64,000 nucleotides of DNA from Gracilaria domingensis (GCA_022539475.1 VCMS01000042.1:370583-434582), one strand, 5' to 3'; positions 1-11,733 are shown, numbered from the stretch's first letter. Made by a program: numbers and translations. Notes: generated by a model from the sequence alone, not told the origin.

Positions 1-322
1 TCGCGTGTTTTTTTAAGACAGTATTTCAGCCGTTGCATTGGTAGATTATGGCGCTGACTCCAGCGCTATACCATACAGACTCTGTATTACAGAGTGATCG
101 AAGAGATTTTGAAATAAGACCCAACACTTAAAGTTACCACTTTTGACGCCCCAATTGGGCTGCGTGGCGCGTTCAAGAATATGAGCATTGACTGTACTGC
201 ATCGAAGTCAGTCAAAATGTGTGTCACTATTAAATTGTCTTTGCCAAACATACCTCTCCGTATCTGTAGAATATAATTTACCGTCATGGACACAGACGTG
301 GACAAAGTCCTTCTCGAAAAAG
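1..322. other. left flank, no gene seen
   Basis: No open frame here resembles a known family and no repeat boundary was found before position 323. The stretch is best described as unassigned sequence at the edge of the LTR nest. Confidence 0.4.
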
Positions 323-404
323 TGTAGAGCAAATCGTGCTCGCCCAATACACGGACATGATTTTCATAAATCTCTGGCAGAAATAATTACGGGTACTTAG
401 AAAA
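323..404 (+). repeat. family-A LTR, 5' end fragment
   Basis: The 82 bases starting TGTAGAGCAAATCG align with the start of the complete family-A LTR at 2686, sharing the stretch around gtgctcgccc and ttttcataaa. The copy is broken at 404 by insertion of a family-B LTR and resumes at 1295. The last five bases (gaaaa) correspond to ggaag/gaagg in the intact LTR, so this is the left target-site copy with two G-to-A changes. Confidence 0.8.
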
Positions 405-1294
405 TGTAGAGCAAAACCTTCTTTTGCGGGAAAAATCGCTGATGGCAACTCATAATTGTTACATTCGGTGGAACATTAACACCTCTCGGTTACGAGTATC
501 AATAGAGAGAATTCACTCAATCTAAAGATTCACCGGAGTAGGGTATTGTTTTCTGACACATGTAGTGCGGCCACCTTATGCAGACGCCTCTTTCGTTAAG
601 GAGGTACAGCGAGGCACACGTGGTTCATCCTGGTCACGTTGTCGGCAATGAATAGTAATCTTGGGGTACCTTAGTGACATTACATAAGCAACGGCCACCG
701 CCGTTGGCCCCACTAAGTAAATTCAAAAAAGAAAAATCTTGGATCTAACAAGTTCCGCTTGTGACCGATTCTACTTCATTGCAGACGGAAGTGCCACCAT
801 TCCGGTATATTTATCCTCCGTTACATGTCAAGAAACCACTGTTCGTACATTACGGTGCTAACTTTTGTCATTATCGTTTCTTTCTGCGTTTTTACTTCTA
901 CATTGTTTACCAACGGTTGTCGTGTGTCCTGCTTTGTGTTTACAGGTTTAGTTAGCGTTGTTTTCGCGATCTTTTTTTGCTCCTCGGGCTCTTGCTCCAT
1001 ACAAACGGTCTGATCGCCCCATTTTTTCCACCTCTTTCCCGCCGCTAACTCGGATCTTCCCACTGCCGTGGTGTGCCCTGCCCACTTAGGCCCGCCACAT
1101 AGGTGGGTTCCCCGACTTCACGTCCGTCTGAGAGGCAGGAAGAGATCCCCGGAGTTACGCCCGCCACATGTCGACCTCAACAGAGGGTTGTTCCACTTAG
1201 CCGCCCGACATAGAGAGCAAGTCTGAACACCTCGAGTGGTTACCGCGCACGCGGGTGGGTTTTGTCTCCGCCCGTGGAGTGGTTTTGCACTACA
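405..1294 (-). repeat. solo family-B LTR inserted in the family-A LTR
   Basis: The 890-bp segment starts TGTAGAGCAAAACC and ends GGTTTTGCACTACA, a terminal inverted repeat of about 14 bp with canonical TG...CA ends. Read on the minus strand it aligns along its length with 1547-2391 and with 25745 to about 26580. It is flanked by GAAAA at 400-404 and GAAGG at 1295-1299, which fits a 5-bp target duplication with two transitions. No internal region is present, so this is a solo LTR left by LTR-LTR recombination. The short frames inside it are not genes. Confidence 0.8.
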
Positions 1295-1546
1295 GAAGGT
1301 ATAAGTATGGGGCAACGGATGGGATACTTTTTTGCAGTATTGAGGTATGTCGCACTGAGGGGTCGGCCATTACGTGGCGCAGATGATTATTGGTCGCGTG
1401 TACGCGTGTGTAGGAATGGGGGTGTTCACAGATGTTTTGTTATGATTTTCGGATATTTTACTGGCCGCTGCCGCAGGGTGTCACGTGTACGACGTGTATG
1501 GACCTGTTCAGGTTTGCATTAGATTATTTAATTTCGTTTAACGAAT
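1295..1546 (+). repeat. family-A LTR, continuation after the nested insertion
   Basis: This segment aligns with about 2761-3011 of the complete family-A LTR, including the shared stretches gtattgaggtatg, tattggtcgcgtgtacgcg and ttactggccgctgccgc. It stops at 1546, where a second family-B LTR begins. The 3' third of this family-A copy is missing. Confidence 0.8.
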
Positions 1547-2391
1547 TGTAGAGCAAAACCACTCCGCGGATGTAGACAAAAACTACCCGCGTGCGCGGTA
1601 CTCTCAAGGTGTTCAGCCTTGCTCCCTATGAAGGGTGACGCAGCGGAAGAGCCCTTTGATGAGGTCGACACTATCCGGGCGTTATTCCGGGCGACCTCTT
1701 CCTGACTAACAGACGGAGGTAAGGGATGAACCCAAAAGAGGCGGTAGTAACCGTATCAACGGGAAACCCAAAGGGATGGGGGAAATAAAGGGGAAAACAG
1801 GCTGTATGTAGGGAACACAGACCCGAAAAAGGGGAACAGCAGAACAACAACAACAACAAGAAACCTGTACACACAGGGCGGAGAACAACCGTAAGAGCGA
1901 GAAAACCAACAGCAAAAAACCGAAAAAAACAATAAATATAACCGTAGGTAAACGGGAGCTCCTCAGAGACGCGAATTGAATAAGTACTACCGTAGACGGC
2001 ACGGAAGCTCTCCAAGATGGAGTCGCGATCCCGCCCAGGCGAGGTACTTAGAGCCGAACACTCGGTTGTCTTTACTTCCCAGGAGGGTGACCGTGAGGCC
2101 AACCCTTAAGTAGGGATCAGTATACTATCTTACAGTATTAACTATACCGGTACACGTCCGGACAATAGACTACACGTGTCCCGTGCCCCTCGGCTCAGAG
2201 TGAAATCCGCGTGCGCGGACACATCCACCACGTGGACACCTGATGTGTCCACCATCCAGGACAACAATCTATACTTTGTCCTGCGACCGTCAACTCAATC
2301 CTCAAGATTCTGAGGTAACACTCCGGGAAACCCGGTAAACCTGCAAAAAGCAGCGCGAGCACGACCAGAAATCCGGGCGTTTTGCTCTACA
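1547..2391 (+). repeat. family-B LTR, probable 5' LTR of a truncated element
   Basis: The segment begins TGTAGAGCAAAACC and ends GCGTTTTGCTCTACA. It shares long blocks with the minus-strand LTR at 405-1294 and with the copy at 25745. It is followed by about 295 bp of non-LTR sequence containing a short ATG frame, so it is read as the 5' LTR of a family-B element whose interior was cut by the family-A insertion at 2686. The five bases before it (cgaat) do not match the bases after it (tctcc), as expected when the other end is missing. Confidence 0.7.
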
Positions 2392-2462
2392 TCTCCCGCT
2401 CCTCAAGATTCGGGAACCTTTCCGAATCCACGGGTTTCTTCCTCGAAGAGGCGAGGAGCACA

Positions 2463-2555
2463 ATGTCCGAGAATTCGGTCGAAGCGAGCGAAATCGAATC
2501 CGATATCCCTCCTCGGTTCACTTCGACAACGAGCGACAATCCGTACAAACGGTGA
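2463..2555 (+). pseudogene. possible gag start of the truncated family-B element
   Basis: An ATG 72 bp downstream of the family-B LTR opens a 30-codon frame (MSENSVEASEIESD...) that ends in TGA. The frame stays open beyond the TGA until close to the family-A LTR at 2686. The position, just after an LTR, fits the N-terminus of a gag protein, but no gag motif is visible. The assignment rests on context only. Confidence 0.3.
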
Positions 2556-2685
2556 TTCAACACGATATCCAACCCAACGACGCTAGTATATCCACTCAGT
2601 GGTCATCACCACAAGTTGTGGAGTGACAAACATATCCGTAGCAAACGGGTTACTGGTGGAACGGTCCAGTCCCAACACACCCCAC

Positions 2686-3655
2686 TGTAAAGCAAAACGT
2701 GCTCGCCCGGTACACGGGGATGGTTTTCATAAACCCTGATAAGGATGATTCCGGGTACTCGGAAGGTATGAGTATTGGCCCACGGATGGGATGCTTGCGG
2801 CAGTATTGAGGTATGGCACCCTGAGGGGTCAGCCATGACGTCGCGCAGATGAGTATTGGTCGCGTGTACGCGTGTGTAGGAATGGGTGTGTTCACACATG
2901 TTCTGTTATGATTGTCGGATATTTTACTGGCCGCTGCCGCGGGTTGTCACGTGCACCACGTGTATGGACCTGCTTAGGTGTGCATTAGAGTATTTAATTT
3001 AGTTTAACTAATTTATCGGTTACGATATTAGAGGTGACCTCCCGGTCACCTCCTCCTTCAGTAAAGGGTAACCGAGTTCGGTTCTGAACTAGTTCGCCAT
3101 CGCGAAGTGTACAACTCCAGCCGGAGGGTCACCGCGTACGGTACGAGTTAGCTTCATCCCTCGGGATCACTCAGGCAATACTGACCATTGTGGTTTTGCC
3201 TTCGGGCTTATTTATTCCGTGTCTTCGGACTTTCTGTTTCTTTTACTGTGCAGTTGTACTGCTTTCACCACAATTGGTAGCGTTTCCGTCTCTGTATAGA
3301 GTTATGCCGCGTGGGCTTAATACACAACCCCCGACTTCGGTGGCCGGGTCTGTTGCCGCTTGTCGCACGCCCCGCCGAGGGTTCCTTCTTTGGTTTTCCT
3401 TTCTTTTTCTCCCTTTTTACCTAGGGCTTACACCGCTCTACGGTACCTTTACTCCCGACCATTCCGTCACTTTTCGCCGGATTCCTGGATCAGGCCCGTT
3501 CACCCATCAACCTCCGTAGGTATATCCCGTACCACGGGCCGTCTTACACCCGCACTATCCGTGTTCGGAGGGCTCACCACTGAGTTAACCTCGTCTAGAG
3601 GGCAAGGACTCGAACGCCTTGAGAGATGATCCCATCGCTGGCGTTTTACTCTACA
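2686..3655 (+). repeat. 5' LTR of the family-A gypsy element
   Basis: The LTR runs from TGTAAAGCAAAACG to CGTTTTACTCTACA, giving a 14-bp inverted terminal repeat with one mismatch and a length of 970 bp. Its first 320 bp are duplicated in the fragments at 323-404 and 1295-1546. No TATA box or poly(A) signal can be assigned with confidence. Confidence 0.85.
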
Positions 3656-3657
3656 AG

Positions 3658-3675
3658 TGGTCTCCCGACCTAGAA
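3658..3675 (+). promoter_or_regulatory. putative primer-binding site
   Basis: Two bases after the LTR, the sequence TGGTCTCCCGACCTAGAA begins with TGG, the complement of a tRNA CCA end, at the position where an LTR element's minus-strand primer site is expected. The matching tRNA cannot be named without the tRNA set of this genome. Confidence 0.5.
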
Positions 3676-3872
3676 CGGGTTGGATTCTTTCTTTCGTTCT
3701 CGTTCTTGTCGAGGAGTCTCACGATTAGTGATCAATTGGTTTTTGGGAAGCTACTGTGGAACAGTGGACTCTCTAGAGTGTTTTATTTGTTGTTCGTTAC
3801 TTACTCCTTGGAGTATTGAGACCTCTCGTTGTTAATTTGATCTTACCGCTGTTCGTTACACCGTGGCCCGGT

Positions 3873-5549
3873 ATGACGCCACCTGCGGCGAACTTTCGAA
3901 ACTGTGCGGCCAGAGATGCTGGTGTGCCTCCGCCTAGGCCTCCGCGTTCTCGCGCCTCCGTACCTGCAAGGTCGCGTGACAATGAACAGGTCCCGGAACA
4001 CCGGAGAGCTTCGTCAGTCACGTCGGGTCTGATGGCCGCTTCTACGGGAGGAGCTCCGCCCGTTACGGGTACTCCGGCCACGGAGAGACGAGACGATGTG
4101 GTTGAAACCCCTGGATACTCGTACCTTGAGGCTCAACTTCGTGTCAGTCAGCTCGCGCAAAACTCGTTGTTCGAGGATCTGCAGTATCTCAGACGGAAGC
4201 TTGACCAAGCTGAAATCGGAGATCCGACCAATGACATTCGTGTCTTACGTCAAGACGTGAATTCCATTTTGGAAAGTCTGGGTGCACCAGTCGCTTTTGT
4301 TCAAGCTTACCATTCCTTTATTCAGGAGCATCGAGCTGAAATCGATCTCCTAGCCACTCGTTTGTCTACTCTCGAAGAGATCATCCGGATGGATAACGCA
4401 TCTGATGCGAAGAATGCTAAAGAAGAAGCTTCTAAGCGCCCCCAGACACGCCAGTCTCCGTATCACGGGAATCGACGATCCAAAACGGAACTCCGTTACC
4501 ACTCGGATTCGTCTAGTTCCAATTCCAGCGTTCGCTCTGTGAAACCTACTTCATCCAGTTCTTCGGACAGGGAGGAAGACCGAGAACGGTATGGGAGTAG
4601 ATCCCGCGGAACGAAGTCGAAGGCAACATATGCCACTCAAGGATTGATTCGCTCTCGCGAGAAAGGTAGACGTCATCTTGGACTCAAGGAGTTGAAACCA
4701 ACGAATCTCCTCTATAGAAAGCTGTTATCGTATCGTTATTACCGATTGGATGATTCATCGTCAAGTCGCACCTCGCGAAGCACCGGTAAGGTGAAGGACC
4801 ACATCAGAAGATTGAATGTCGTCTTTACGAAGAAATTAGATGGCGAAGATCCAATTCTGGTACTAGACTTTCTGGCCCGCTTTGTGCAGGAAGCCGACAT
4901 TCTCGGTATGAACGAGGGGAAAGCGTTTCTCGCTTTACCCTATTTTCTGTCAGAGATGAATGAAGATCAATTTAACTCGGTCTGAGGGTCGTCCCGTGCA
5001 TCTGAGGGAGGTGTCAGTTGTTGGCCGGAAGCGGTCCAATATCTCCTGAGGTCCTATGCAACAGGAAACGCGATTCCGAACGCGACGCTCGCTCTACGAG
5101 ATACGAAACAGAAGACTGAAGAGACCGAAACGGTTTACTCAACTCGGTTGAATAAAGCGTTTCATCGCTGTGGAAATGTGTACTCCGCCCAGGAGAGATG
5201 CATGATGTTCGTGGATGGGTTGGACCCTTCTATCAAGGCTTTGGTGGCGCGATATCGCGAAGAGAAACGTAAAATTACGTATCTCGAATTGGTCGAGTAC
5301 GCCCAGGCTGAAGGCGAAGTCCTCCGTGCTCGGCGTCCGCCGAAACTCCGTCGCTCAAGGGCGTTGCTCGTCGACGAGTCATCTCCACCTCTGTCCTTGG
5401 AACGTGGAAACTCCGTGAACCCGGATCTGGATAACGTCTACTTCGTTGGAAGTGCTTCCGATTCGTACGGGTCTTCTGACATTCCATCGTCGTTGACTCC
5501 GACCTCGGAAGGTGACCCCGCGCTCTATTTGGGAGGAACACGGGTATAA
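3873..5549 (+). pseudogene. gag region of the family-A gypsy polyprotein
   Basis: The first in-frame ATG after the LTR is at 3873. The frame codes for a proline/arginine-rich N-terminus, a helical stretch with leucine repeats (about 4150-4220) and serine-rich linkers. A capsid-like segment follows, spanning the TGA at 4983 (near LDFLARFVQEADILG and, after the stop, WPEAVQYLL and LNKAFHRC). A second stop (TAA) lies at 5547. Both stops can be read as single transitions of CGA and CAA, and the frame is otherwise uninterrupted. In an intact element Gag packages element RNA into cytoplasmic particles. Confidence 0.75.
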
Positions 5550-7520
5550 GCCACCCCACTCGCTTACGCGATCAACGGCAGCCGTTTCTCACGCCTAGAA
5601 TGGGTGAATGCGCAACCGCAACGACGGCCAGATGGTAATCGATTTTTCGATAAGTCGGTGACGACCATCTGTCATATTTGTTACCGACCCGGTCATATTG
5701 CACCTGTGTGCATGTTGCCCGCTCGGAAGTTACCTAAAATTATCGGGTGGTTTGAGTCCTTGTCACCAGCTCAGCGTGCTCGTGTTCCGTGTAAGAATTA
5801 TGAAGAGCAAAGGGCCAAGTTTGGCAATCCTGTTACAGGACAGAACGTTCGAACTGAGCAACCTCGGAACCAGGCTGAACAGGTAACTGTGACCAACCCC
5901 GAACCCGGGTATTCTGTTCCCACTCTGAGCAGAGTTTGCCGTCGCCGGCCAACCCCGCCCAGAAAAACTAAACTTGGGAATCCCCCTGCGGGAGGGGCGT
6001 CTCCTGAGCCGAAGTCGGAGACGCCCGAGGCGCCGCCGCTTCGCTCCCAGGTCACTTTCCTTAAGAGGAAGAACCTTGCGAGGAAGATGGCTCAATCTGA
6101 CGTGGACTCAGAGTTTTTAACGGTTCTCCGTCGTCCTTGGGTACGGTCCCGAAATTTCCGTAACCCGGATAGAGTCCTTGTGATGGCCAAGAGGAATTAT
6201 AAGGTTTACGCCGACCTCCGCTTATCACACCAGTTTATGGTTCGTCAACTGTCTGTGTTGGACACGGGCGCTGCGCCCAATCTGATTCGCTCTTCGTTAG
6301 TGCCCCCGGCACTTCGGGAATTCGTTCGCTATGGTCCAGGCTTGGATATCGCTGACGCGAACAACAACCCGCTGCGCACGGTTGGTTACCTAACTCTCAC
6401 AGTGAGACTTGGCACCTACGTGCTGAAACTTGAATTTGTTGTCTGCGATTCACTCGCTGCACCGGTTATACTCGGTTGTGAGTTTTGCGACCGCTTTGTC
6501 GAAGCGATACGACCAAGGGCGAAAACCGTGGAAATGAAAGACGGTACAACCATTCCGATTGTTCGGAAGCCGTTGAGGCGCGCAGTCCGGAAGCGCGTTC
6601 CATTACCTGTGGCTCAGGAGGTTCCAAACGTTGATCCGAAATCAACAAAGCTTCGCATAGCGATATCCGTTTCAATCCCGCCGGAATCCCAGGAGTGGGT
6701 GCACTGCATCTCCAAACAACATGGAATTCGACTAGTTCAACCGTCCTCATCGTTATACGATCAGCGACAGCTCGCTTTAGCTAATGGTGTTGTTTCTATC
6801 GAGCCCGATCAACCTTTCAAGGTACTGGTTGCCAACTTTGGCAAAACCACTAAGTGGCTAGTCAACACCAGGTACCGGATTCGGTCCTGCGCCAAGGAGG
6901 GGGAGGTGCGTCCTGGAGACCCCGTTTTGTCGGATTCCTCCAGAAATGGAAACTCCGCCGTACCGGAAGCAGTTGCTACTGAAGAGGTGAATCTAGTTAG
7001 TTCGGGTGACGAACGACCGTTCAATCAGGTTAAATCAGCGCTGCGCCCTGGCACAGAACAGACGAATCCTGTTGAGGAATTAGAGAAGTTGAATCTGGAC
7101 CATGTCCCAGCGTCTCATGCCGAAAAGTTGCGAGACATGCTCAGAGAATTTACTCCCATGTGGGACGGTTCCCTTGGAACAATTGGAATTACGAAGCACT
7201 GTATTGATCTGCTCCCAGATACTCGCCCAATCGCGCAACACCCGTATCGGGCAGGCCCGAAAGCGCGGGAAGAAGAAAAGTCTCAAGTCGAGAAGATGCT
7301 ACGTGCCGACGTAATTGAGCTAGCTCAGTCGCCATGGGCATCGCCCGTTGTACTTGTTCCGAAGTCGGATGGATCGTGGCGTTTTTGCACCGATTACAGG
7401 CGACTCAACGCCGTTACCATCAAAGACGTGTATCCGATTCCACAGATGGATGAGTACATCGACTCGCTGGGAAGAGCCAGAGTATTTACCACCCTTGACG
7501 CCAATTGGGGCTACTGGTAG
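5550..7520 (+). pseudogene. zinc knuckle, protease and N-terminal RT of the family-A gypsy element
   Basis: The same frame continues from gag. A CCHC zinc knuckle (C-x2-C-x4-H-x4-C) lies at 5670-5711. The retropepsin active site DTGA is at 6261. The RT domain begins near 7140 and shows the gypsy hallmarks ELAQSPWASPVVLVPK, WRFCTDYRRLNA, YPIP and TTLDANWGYW. A TAG at 7518-7520 replaces the glutamine codon expected after GYW in the gypsy family, which is a CAG-to-TAG change. The protease cleaves the polyprotein and the RT copies element RNA. Confidence 0.9.
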
Positions 7521-8444
7521 GTTCCAATTCGAAAGGAAGATCGCGATAAGACCGCGTTTGTATGTCATCAAGGACTGTACCGTTTCAAACGGATGCCCTT
7601 CGTGCTAACGAATGCTCCCGCTACGTTTCAGCGCGCGATTGACATTCTGTTGGCCAGACTCCAGTGAAAGACTTGTCTTGTGTACTTGGACGACATTGTC
7701 GTATTTTCCAACAGTAGAGATGAACATATCTTCCATGTGAAGGAAGTGATGCAGGTTCTGCGTGACGCAGGTGTTACCTTGAAGCTCAAGAAATGCGAAT
7801 TGTTTACCGACTCGGTGAAATACCTGGGCCACATTATCCGCCCAGGGAAACTCTCGGTCGACGAGGTAGGGGTCAAGTCGTTGAAGGAAGCGAAACACCC
7901 GACAACTCAAACGGAACTCCCATCATTTCTCGGTTTGTGTAATGTCTACCGTCGGTTCGTCCCGAATTTCATTGATATTGCAGCTCCTCTCAACTCTCTC
8001 CTGAGGAAAGGACAGCCAGTTGAACTGGAACGATTCGGCGATGCGGAAGCATCCACCTTTTCGTGGTTAATCGACTCTGTTACCTCTCCGCCGATTTTGG
8101 CGTTGCCCACTCCAGGGCTTCCGTATGAATTTGATACTGATTCCACTGACCACCAAGTGGGGTGTGCATTGTTTCAAGTCTCGAAGGAAGGCGAGCGACG
8201 TCCAGTTGGATACTGGTCTTGTTCATTGAGCGTGCATGAGCGTAATTACTCAGTCCTTGAGAAAGAGTGTCTCGCCGTCGTTTGGGCGCTGTCTACTTTA
8301 AGACCCTATCTCATGGGAACCCATTTTCAATTACATGCCGATCATTCGGCTCTCCGCTGGCTTATGGAGATCTCTGAGCCGTTGGTTCGCCTTATGCGTT
8401 GGCGTCTCCGTCTATCGAAATTCGATTCTGATGTCCGGTACTAA
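7521..8444 (+). pseudogene. RT palm and RNase H of the family-A gypsy element
   Basis: The frame is still the same. The RT motifs RMPFVLTNAPATFQRA and VYLDDIVVFS (the catalytic YxDD at about 7680-7694) are present, followed by the thumb motif NVYRRFVPNF and RNase H with FDTDSTDHQVGCALFQ (about 8130), LEKECLAVVWAL and DHSALRWL. A TGA at 7665-7667 sits where the family has tryptophan (a TGG-to-TGA change). A TAA at 8442-8444 interrupts the typical Y-x-RGT motif before ALSRL. Confidence 0.9.
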
Positions 8445-9240
8445 CGGGGCACCCTGAATATGCAGACTGATGCGCTTTCGCGCTTAGGAACGTGTGGTGA
8501 AGCAGAACCTGTCGATGACTACGATATACCATGCTTCTTGGTGGAATACTGGGAGGAAGACTCTGAAATTACGGATGACGTCTGTGACGATATTCTCGCC
8601 GCAGAAACGGTCGAGCCATTTGAACCCATTACCGCTGAAGAGGTAATACGTGAACATCACGGGGATCCTTTCTATACTCAGATAAAGGCCCGATTCAACG
8701 CGGGATTTGAGATACCGTTTCTAACCAACGATCAGGGATTCCTTGTTAGGATTGTTAAGCCACACCCTCAAATTGTGGTTCCACACTCCCTACAATGGAG
8801 TGTTCTCCATATATCCCACTATGCAAAGATTGGGGGACACCCTGGTGGCAGAAGGTTGTATCTGACTCTCCGAAGAGACTTTTATTGCCCAGCTATGGCA
8901 TTCGACTGCTACGCAGTACGCCGTTCATGCACGGAATGCGCCAAGAACAACGTCAAACTCCGACGAAATTCGAAGTCGATGACGCTGTTTCCAGCCCGAG
9001 CTCCTGTGGAGTTCGTCGCTATCGACATTCCGGGCGAATTAATTCGAACCGCCCGCGGTCACAGATATCTCCTCGTTATCACGGACAGGTTTTCGAAGTT
9101 AATGCGAACGGTTCCGTTGAAGCGGATCACTGCAGCAGCAGTTGCACAAGCATTTATGACGCATTCGGTCTTCACTTACGGACCACCCGTTGATCTGCTT
9201 TCAGACAATGGCTCGCAGTTTGCGTCAAAGTTCTTCATGT
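8445..9240 (+). pseudogene. integrase N-terminal and catalytic region, family-A gypsy element
   Basis: The frame opens with the RNase H/integrase junction motif TDALSRL. It then holds the HHCC zinc module (HISHYAKIGGHPG... CTECAKNN, about 8808-8945), the first catalytic aspartate (VAIDIPGELI, about 9025) and the second (LLSDNGSQF, about 9203). Near 9240 one base is lost and the frame moves, because the residues after KFFM continue only in another frame. Integrase inserts the cDNA into the host genome. Confidence 0.9.
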
Positions 9241-10399
9241 TTGCCGTATCTTGGATGTCAAGAATTTGCTTACAACAACCTATCATCCCCAGTGTAATGG
9301 GCAGGTAGAACGATTTAATCGTACAATGCTGAACGCATTACCATCCTATGTTGCGGATCACCCAAAGGATTGGAACTTGTACACCGATGCTATTACGTAC
9401 GCGTATGACACCCAGGTGCATCGGGTAACGAAGCTTTCGCCGTTTGAACTCGTTCTTTCGAGGATACCGCCACCGGTAGCAATCGAATCACAACCGACGC
9501 TAGCTTCTTTCCCGTCACCACGGATGTACAAGGGCACCTGGAAAAATTGGTTAACCAAGATAGTACCGGTAGCCTGGAAGGCCATAGACAAGACACAGCT
9601 TACGTACAAGCTTAATTTCGATCGCCAACTTCGCGGTACACCAGTGGTGGTAGAGCGAAACAGCTTTGTGTTCCTTCGGAATGAGTATTACAATCCTGAC
9701 AAGTAAAAGAGACACAAGCTCTCTCCCATCGCTGATGGACCACATCGCGTTATTTCTGTTAATCCGGATACTGTCGTACTCGACATTGACGGAAGTCCTG
9801 AACGAATCTCGCGTGACCGCGTTGTGCCCGCCCCGACGCCACCCGCAGCTACCGGGCCCACCTCAACCAATACCCAATCAGAGGATCCTCAACAGGAGGC
9901 AGAACTGTCAACAATCGCTACACTACCGTCGCGCCCGGCGATTCTTCCGCACCCGGATCGAGGATTAAGCGATCTACCTACAGTAGGTCCTTCTGTCCAC
10001 AGAACTGAACTTACTACTACTTGGACGAATTCCAACGACTCTGCATGAGTATTTACAATAGTAATCCCCCCACCTGATCTCCTGATGGAGCCCGTTGCGC
10101 CACCTAGGGAGGGGGAAAATACCGCAGCTGCTGCGAATAGCATTGACGCTCCTGTATCGCCCGGTTCCCCAACCACGGTAACTGTGATCCACACTGACAA
10201 TCCAGTCGCTCCCGTAGGGGAATCTAGTGGCACGGTGGCCTCGACGCGCCCTAATCGCGAGAACCCTGCTGTATCGTGGGCCGATATCACGGATGATGCT
10301 TGTACTCCCCGAGAGAGGCGGAACGTCGGAAACTCCGCAGTCATGTGCGTAGAACTTATTGGCATGCTCTGCACCTTGACGAGAACAACAGATTGTTGA
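9241..10399 (+). pseudogene. integrase C-terminus and tail, family-A gypsy element
   Basis: After the frameshift the frame shows YHPQCNGQVERFN with the third catalytic residue (glutamate), then YAYDTQVHR and the GPY/F-like segment LSPIADGPHRVISV after a TAA at 9704-9706. A TGA at 10046-10048 follows. The remaining acidic, proline-rich tail ends at TGATGA by 10399. No chromodomain motif is visible in the tail, unlike the second gypsy element in this window. Confidence 0.85.
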
Positions 10400-11733
10400 T
10401 GATCAAAGCATGATCCTGAAAACGGTCAAAATTTCCTATTGAGAGCAAGCGTTTAAACAGCTTTGTGCCATAGCAACATGTTACGCTTGATTTTTTGTAA
10501 TTACATCAACAGTCTTAAGATCGTACTAGAACCAGTTTGGCAAATCTCCATACCGCTGCTTCTTGTCTTGCCTTATGACCCCAACCATGTATCTGCTACA
10601 ATTCAATGCACGTTTCTTACCTTACTGTGATTCTGGATGCTTTCAAAAGGGCAGCAATCTTTCGCAGCGGAGAGAGGGAGTCGGATGGGGCTCAAGAACC
10701 GGTTTAGCCAAGTGGTTCCGCAACAGAGATCTGGTAAATCTTAGATCTAGCCGAGGAAACGTTAAAGTTTCCCGATGACGGCCTAAAGCCAATCAACACT
10801 CATTGTTCCCGCGACCTTTCTCGAAAATACAAATATATTTTTCTCACTTTCTTCAAACCTTTTGGTCTTTTGCATAGCACTTCAAACGTCGAAGATTCAA
10901 ACTCTCTCACACCCCTTTCAACCGCTGGATTATCTCTTGCTCGACGCTGCAGGTACCACGGCCGTCATCTCCACTGTCCGCCATAATCGTCCGCATTTCC
11001 GCACTTCTACGCCCATCAATATCGACGTCAGTGTCTCTTCTGTGTTCTACTATCGCCCTATCTTCCGACTGGGAACTGCCCCCACCGCCCTGTCTCTTCT
11101 GCGTGGCTATCGCTGCCGCTTTGTCGTCGTGTCGATCACTTGTCGCTATTGCGATCACCCATTCGTCGTTGTACCGCATTCTGCCACCAAGCTGGCAGAA
11201 TGAAGACCACTACACTTTTGTTCTGCCCAGTAAACTAACTGTTGATGCAAATCGTGTTTTCAACTGGATTTTCAGGGCTTTGTTGCATTCCACGTCTTCC
11301 GAGACCTATGAATCACGCACAAAGTATCAGAATCTGTTTTCAGCTTGCCGAAGTCGTAAGTATGTTACGTGTCCTTGGCATCACGCATTCATCTCAATCC
11401 CCCGCTCAGCCGCTACAATGAAGAGTGAACCACAGTAACAATCTCTGTGATGGTATCTTCAACATCCCTGGGTTGCATATGAGCCGCAATTGATGCGATT
11501 AGAACGTCTGCTTTGGAGAACAGGTACAGAACTATAGGCACTGCGTACAAAATGCACAACTTTACTCTTGATCAAAACGTCAATGAGAAAAACCTGCCTA
11601 AAATCCCATAACAGAGAGATATCGACTCCACAAATCTTCAACAGTCAAAGGCAGGATACTGATGAGGAACCAACCTGTCATTCACACTCATGATTTAAAT
11701 TTGCATCATAAACCCGGCACGCCGGTTTTAGAA
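10400..11733. other. no recognisable gene
   Basis: No 3' LTR is found here. Frames of 90-135 codons exist on both strands at 10862-11438 (plus) and 10907-11179 (minus) without any family motif. A possible 5' splice site GTAAGT follows a plus-strand frame near 11355, so a small exon cannot be excluded. Nothing else is recognised. Confidence 0.4.

Larger units (their letters stand above)
2686..10399 (+). mobile_element. Ty3/gypsy LTR retrotransposon (family A), 3' LTR missing
   Basis: The element has a 5' LTR, a primer-binding-type site, and one long gag-pol frame in the order gag, zinc knuckle, aspartic protease, reverse transcriptase, RNase H, integrase, then a GPY/F-like tail. This gene order defines Ty3/gypsy. 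The interior carries seven in-frame stops and one frameshift. No copy of the LTR start (TGTAAAGCAAAACG or TGTAGAGC) follows the end of pol, so the 3' end was deleted and the element cannot move by itself. Confidence 0.9.

Noticed and set aside
405-1294. Short frames of 60-86 codons on both strands
   Set aside because: The segment is an LTR with matching copies elsewhere in the window; the frames are not conserved among the copies.
3873-10399. Firm claim of fungal-type repeat-induced point mutation
   Set aside because: Any stop codon can be written as a C-to-T or G-to-A change from a sense codon, so stops alone do not prove the process; copies must be compared.
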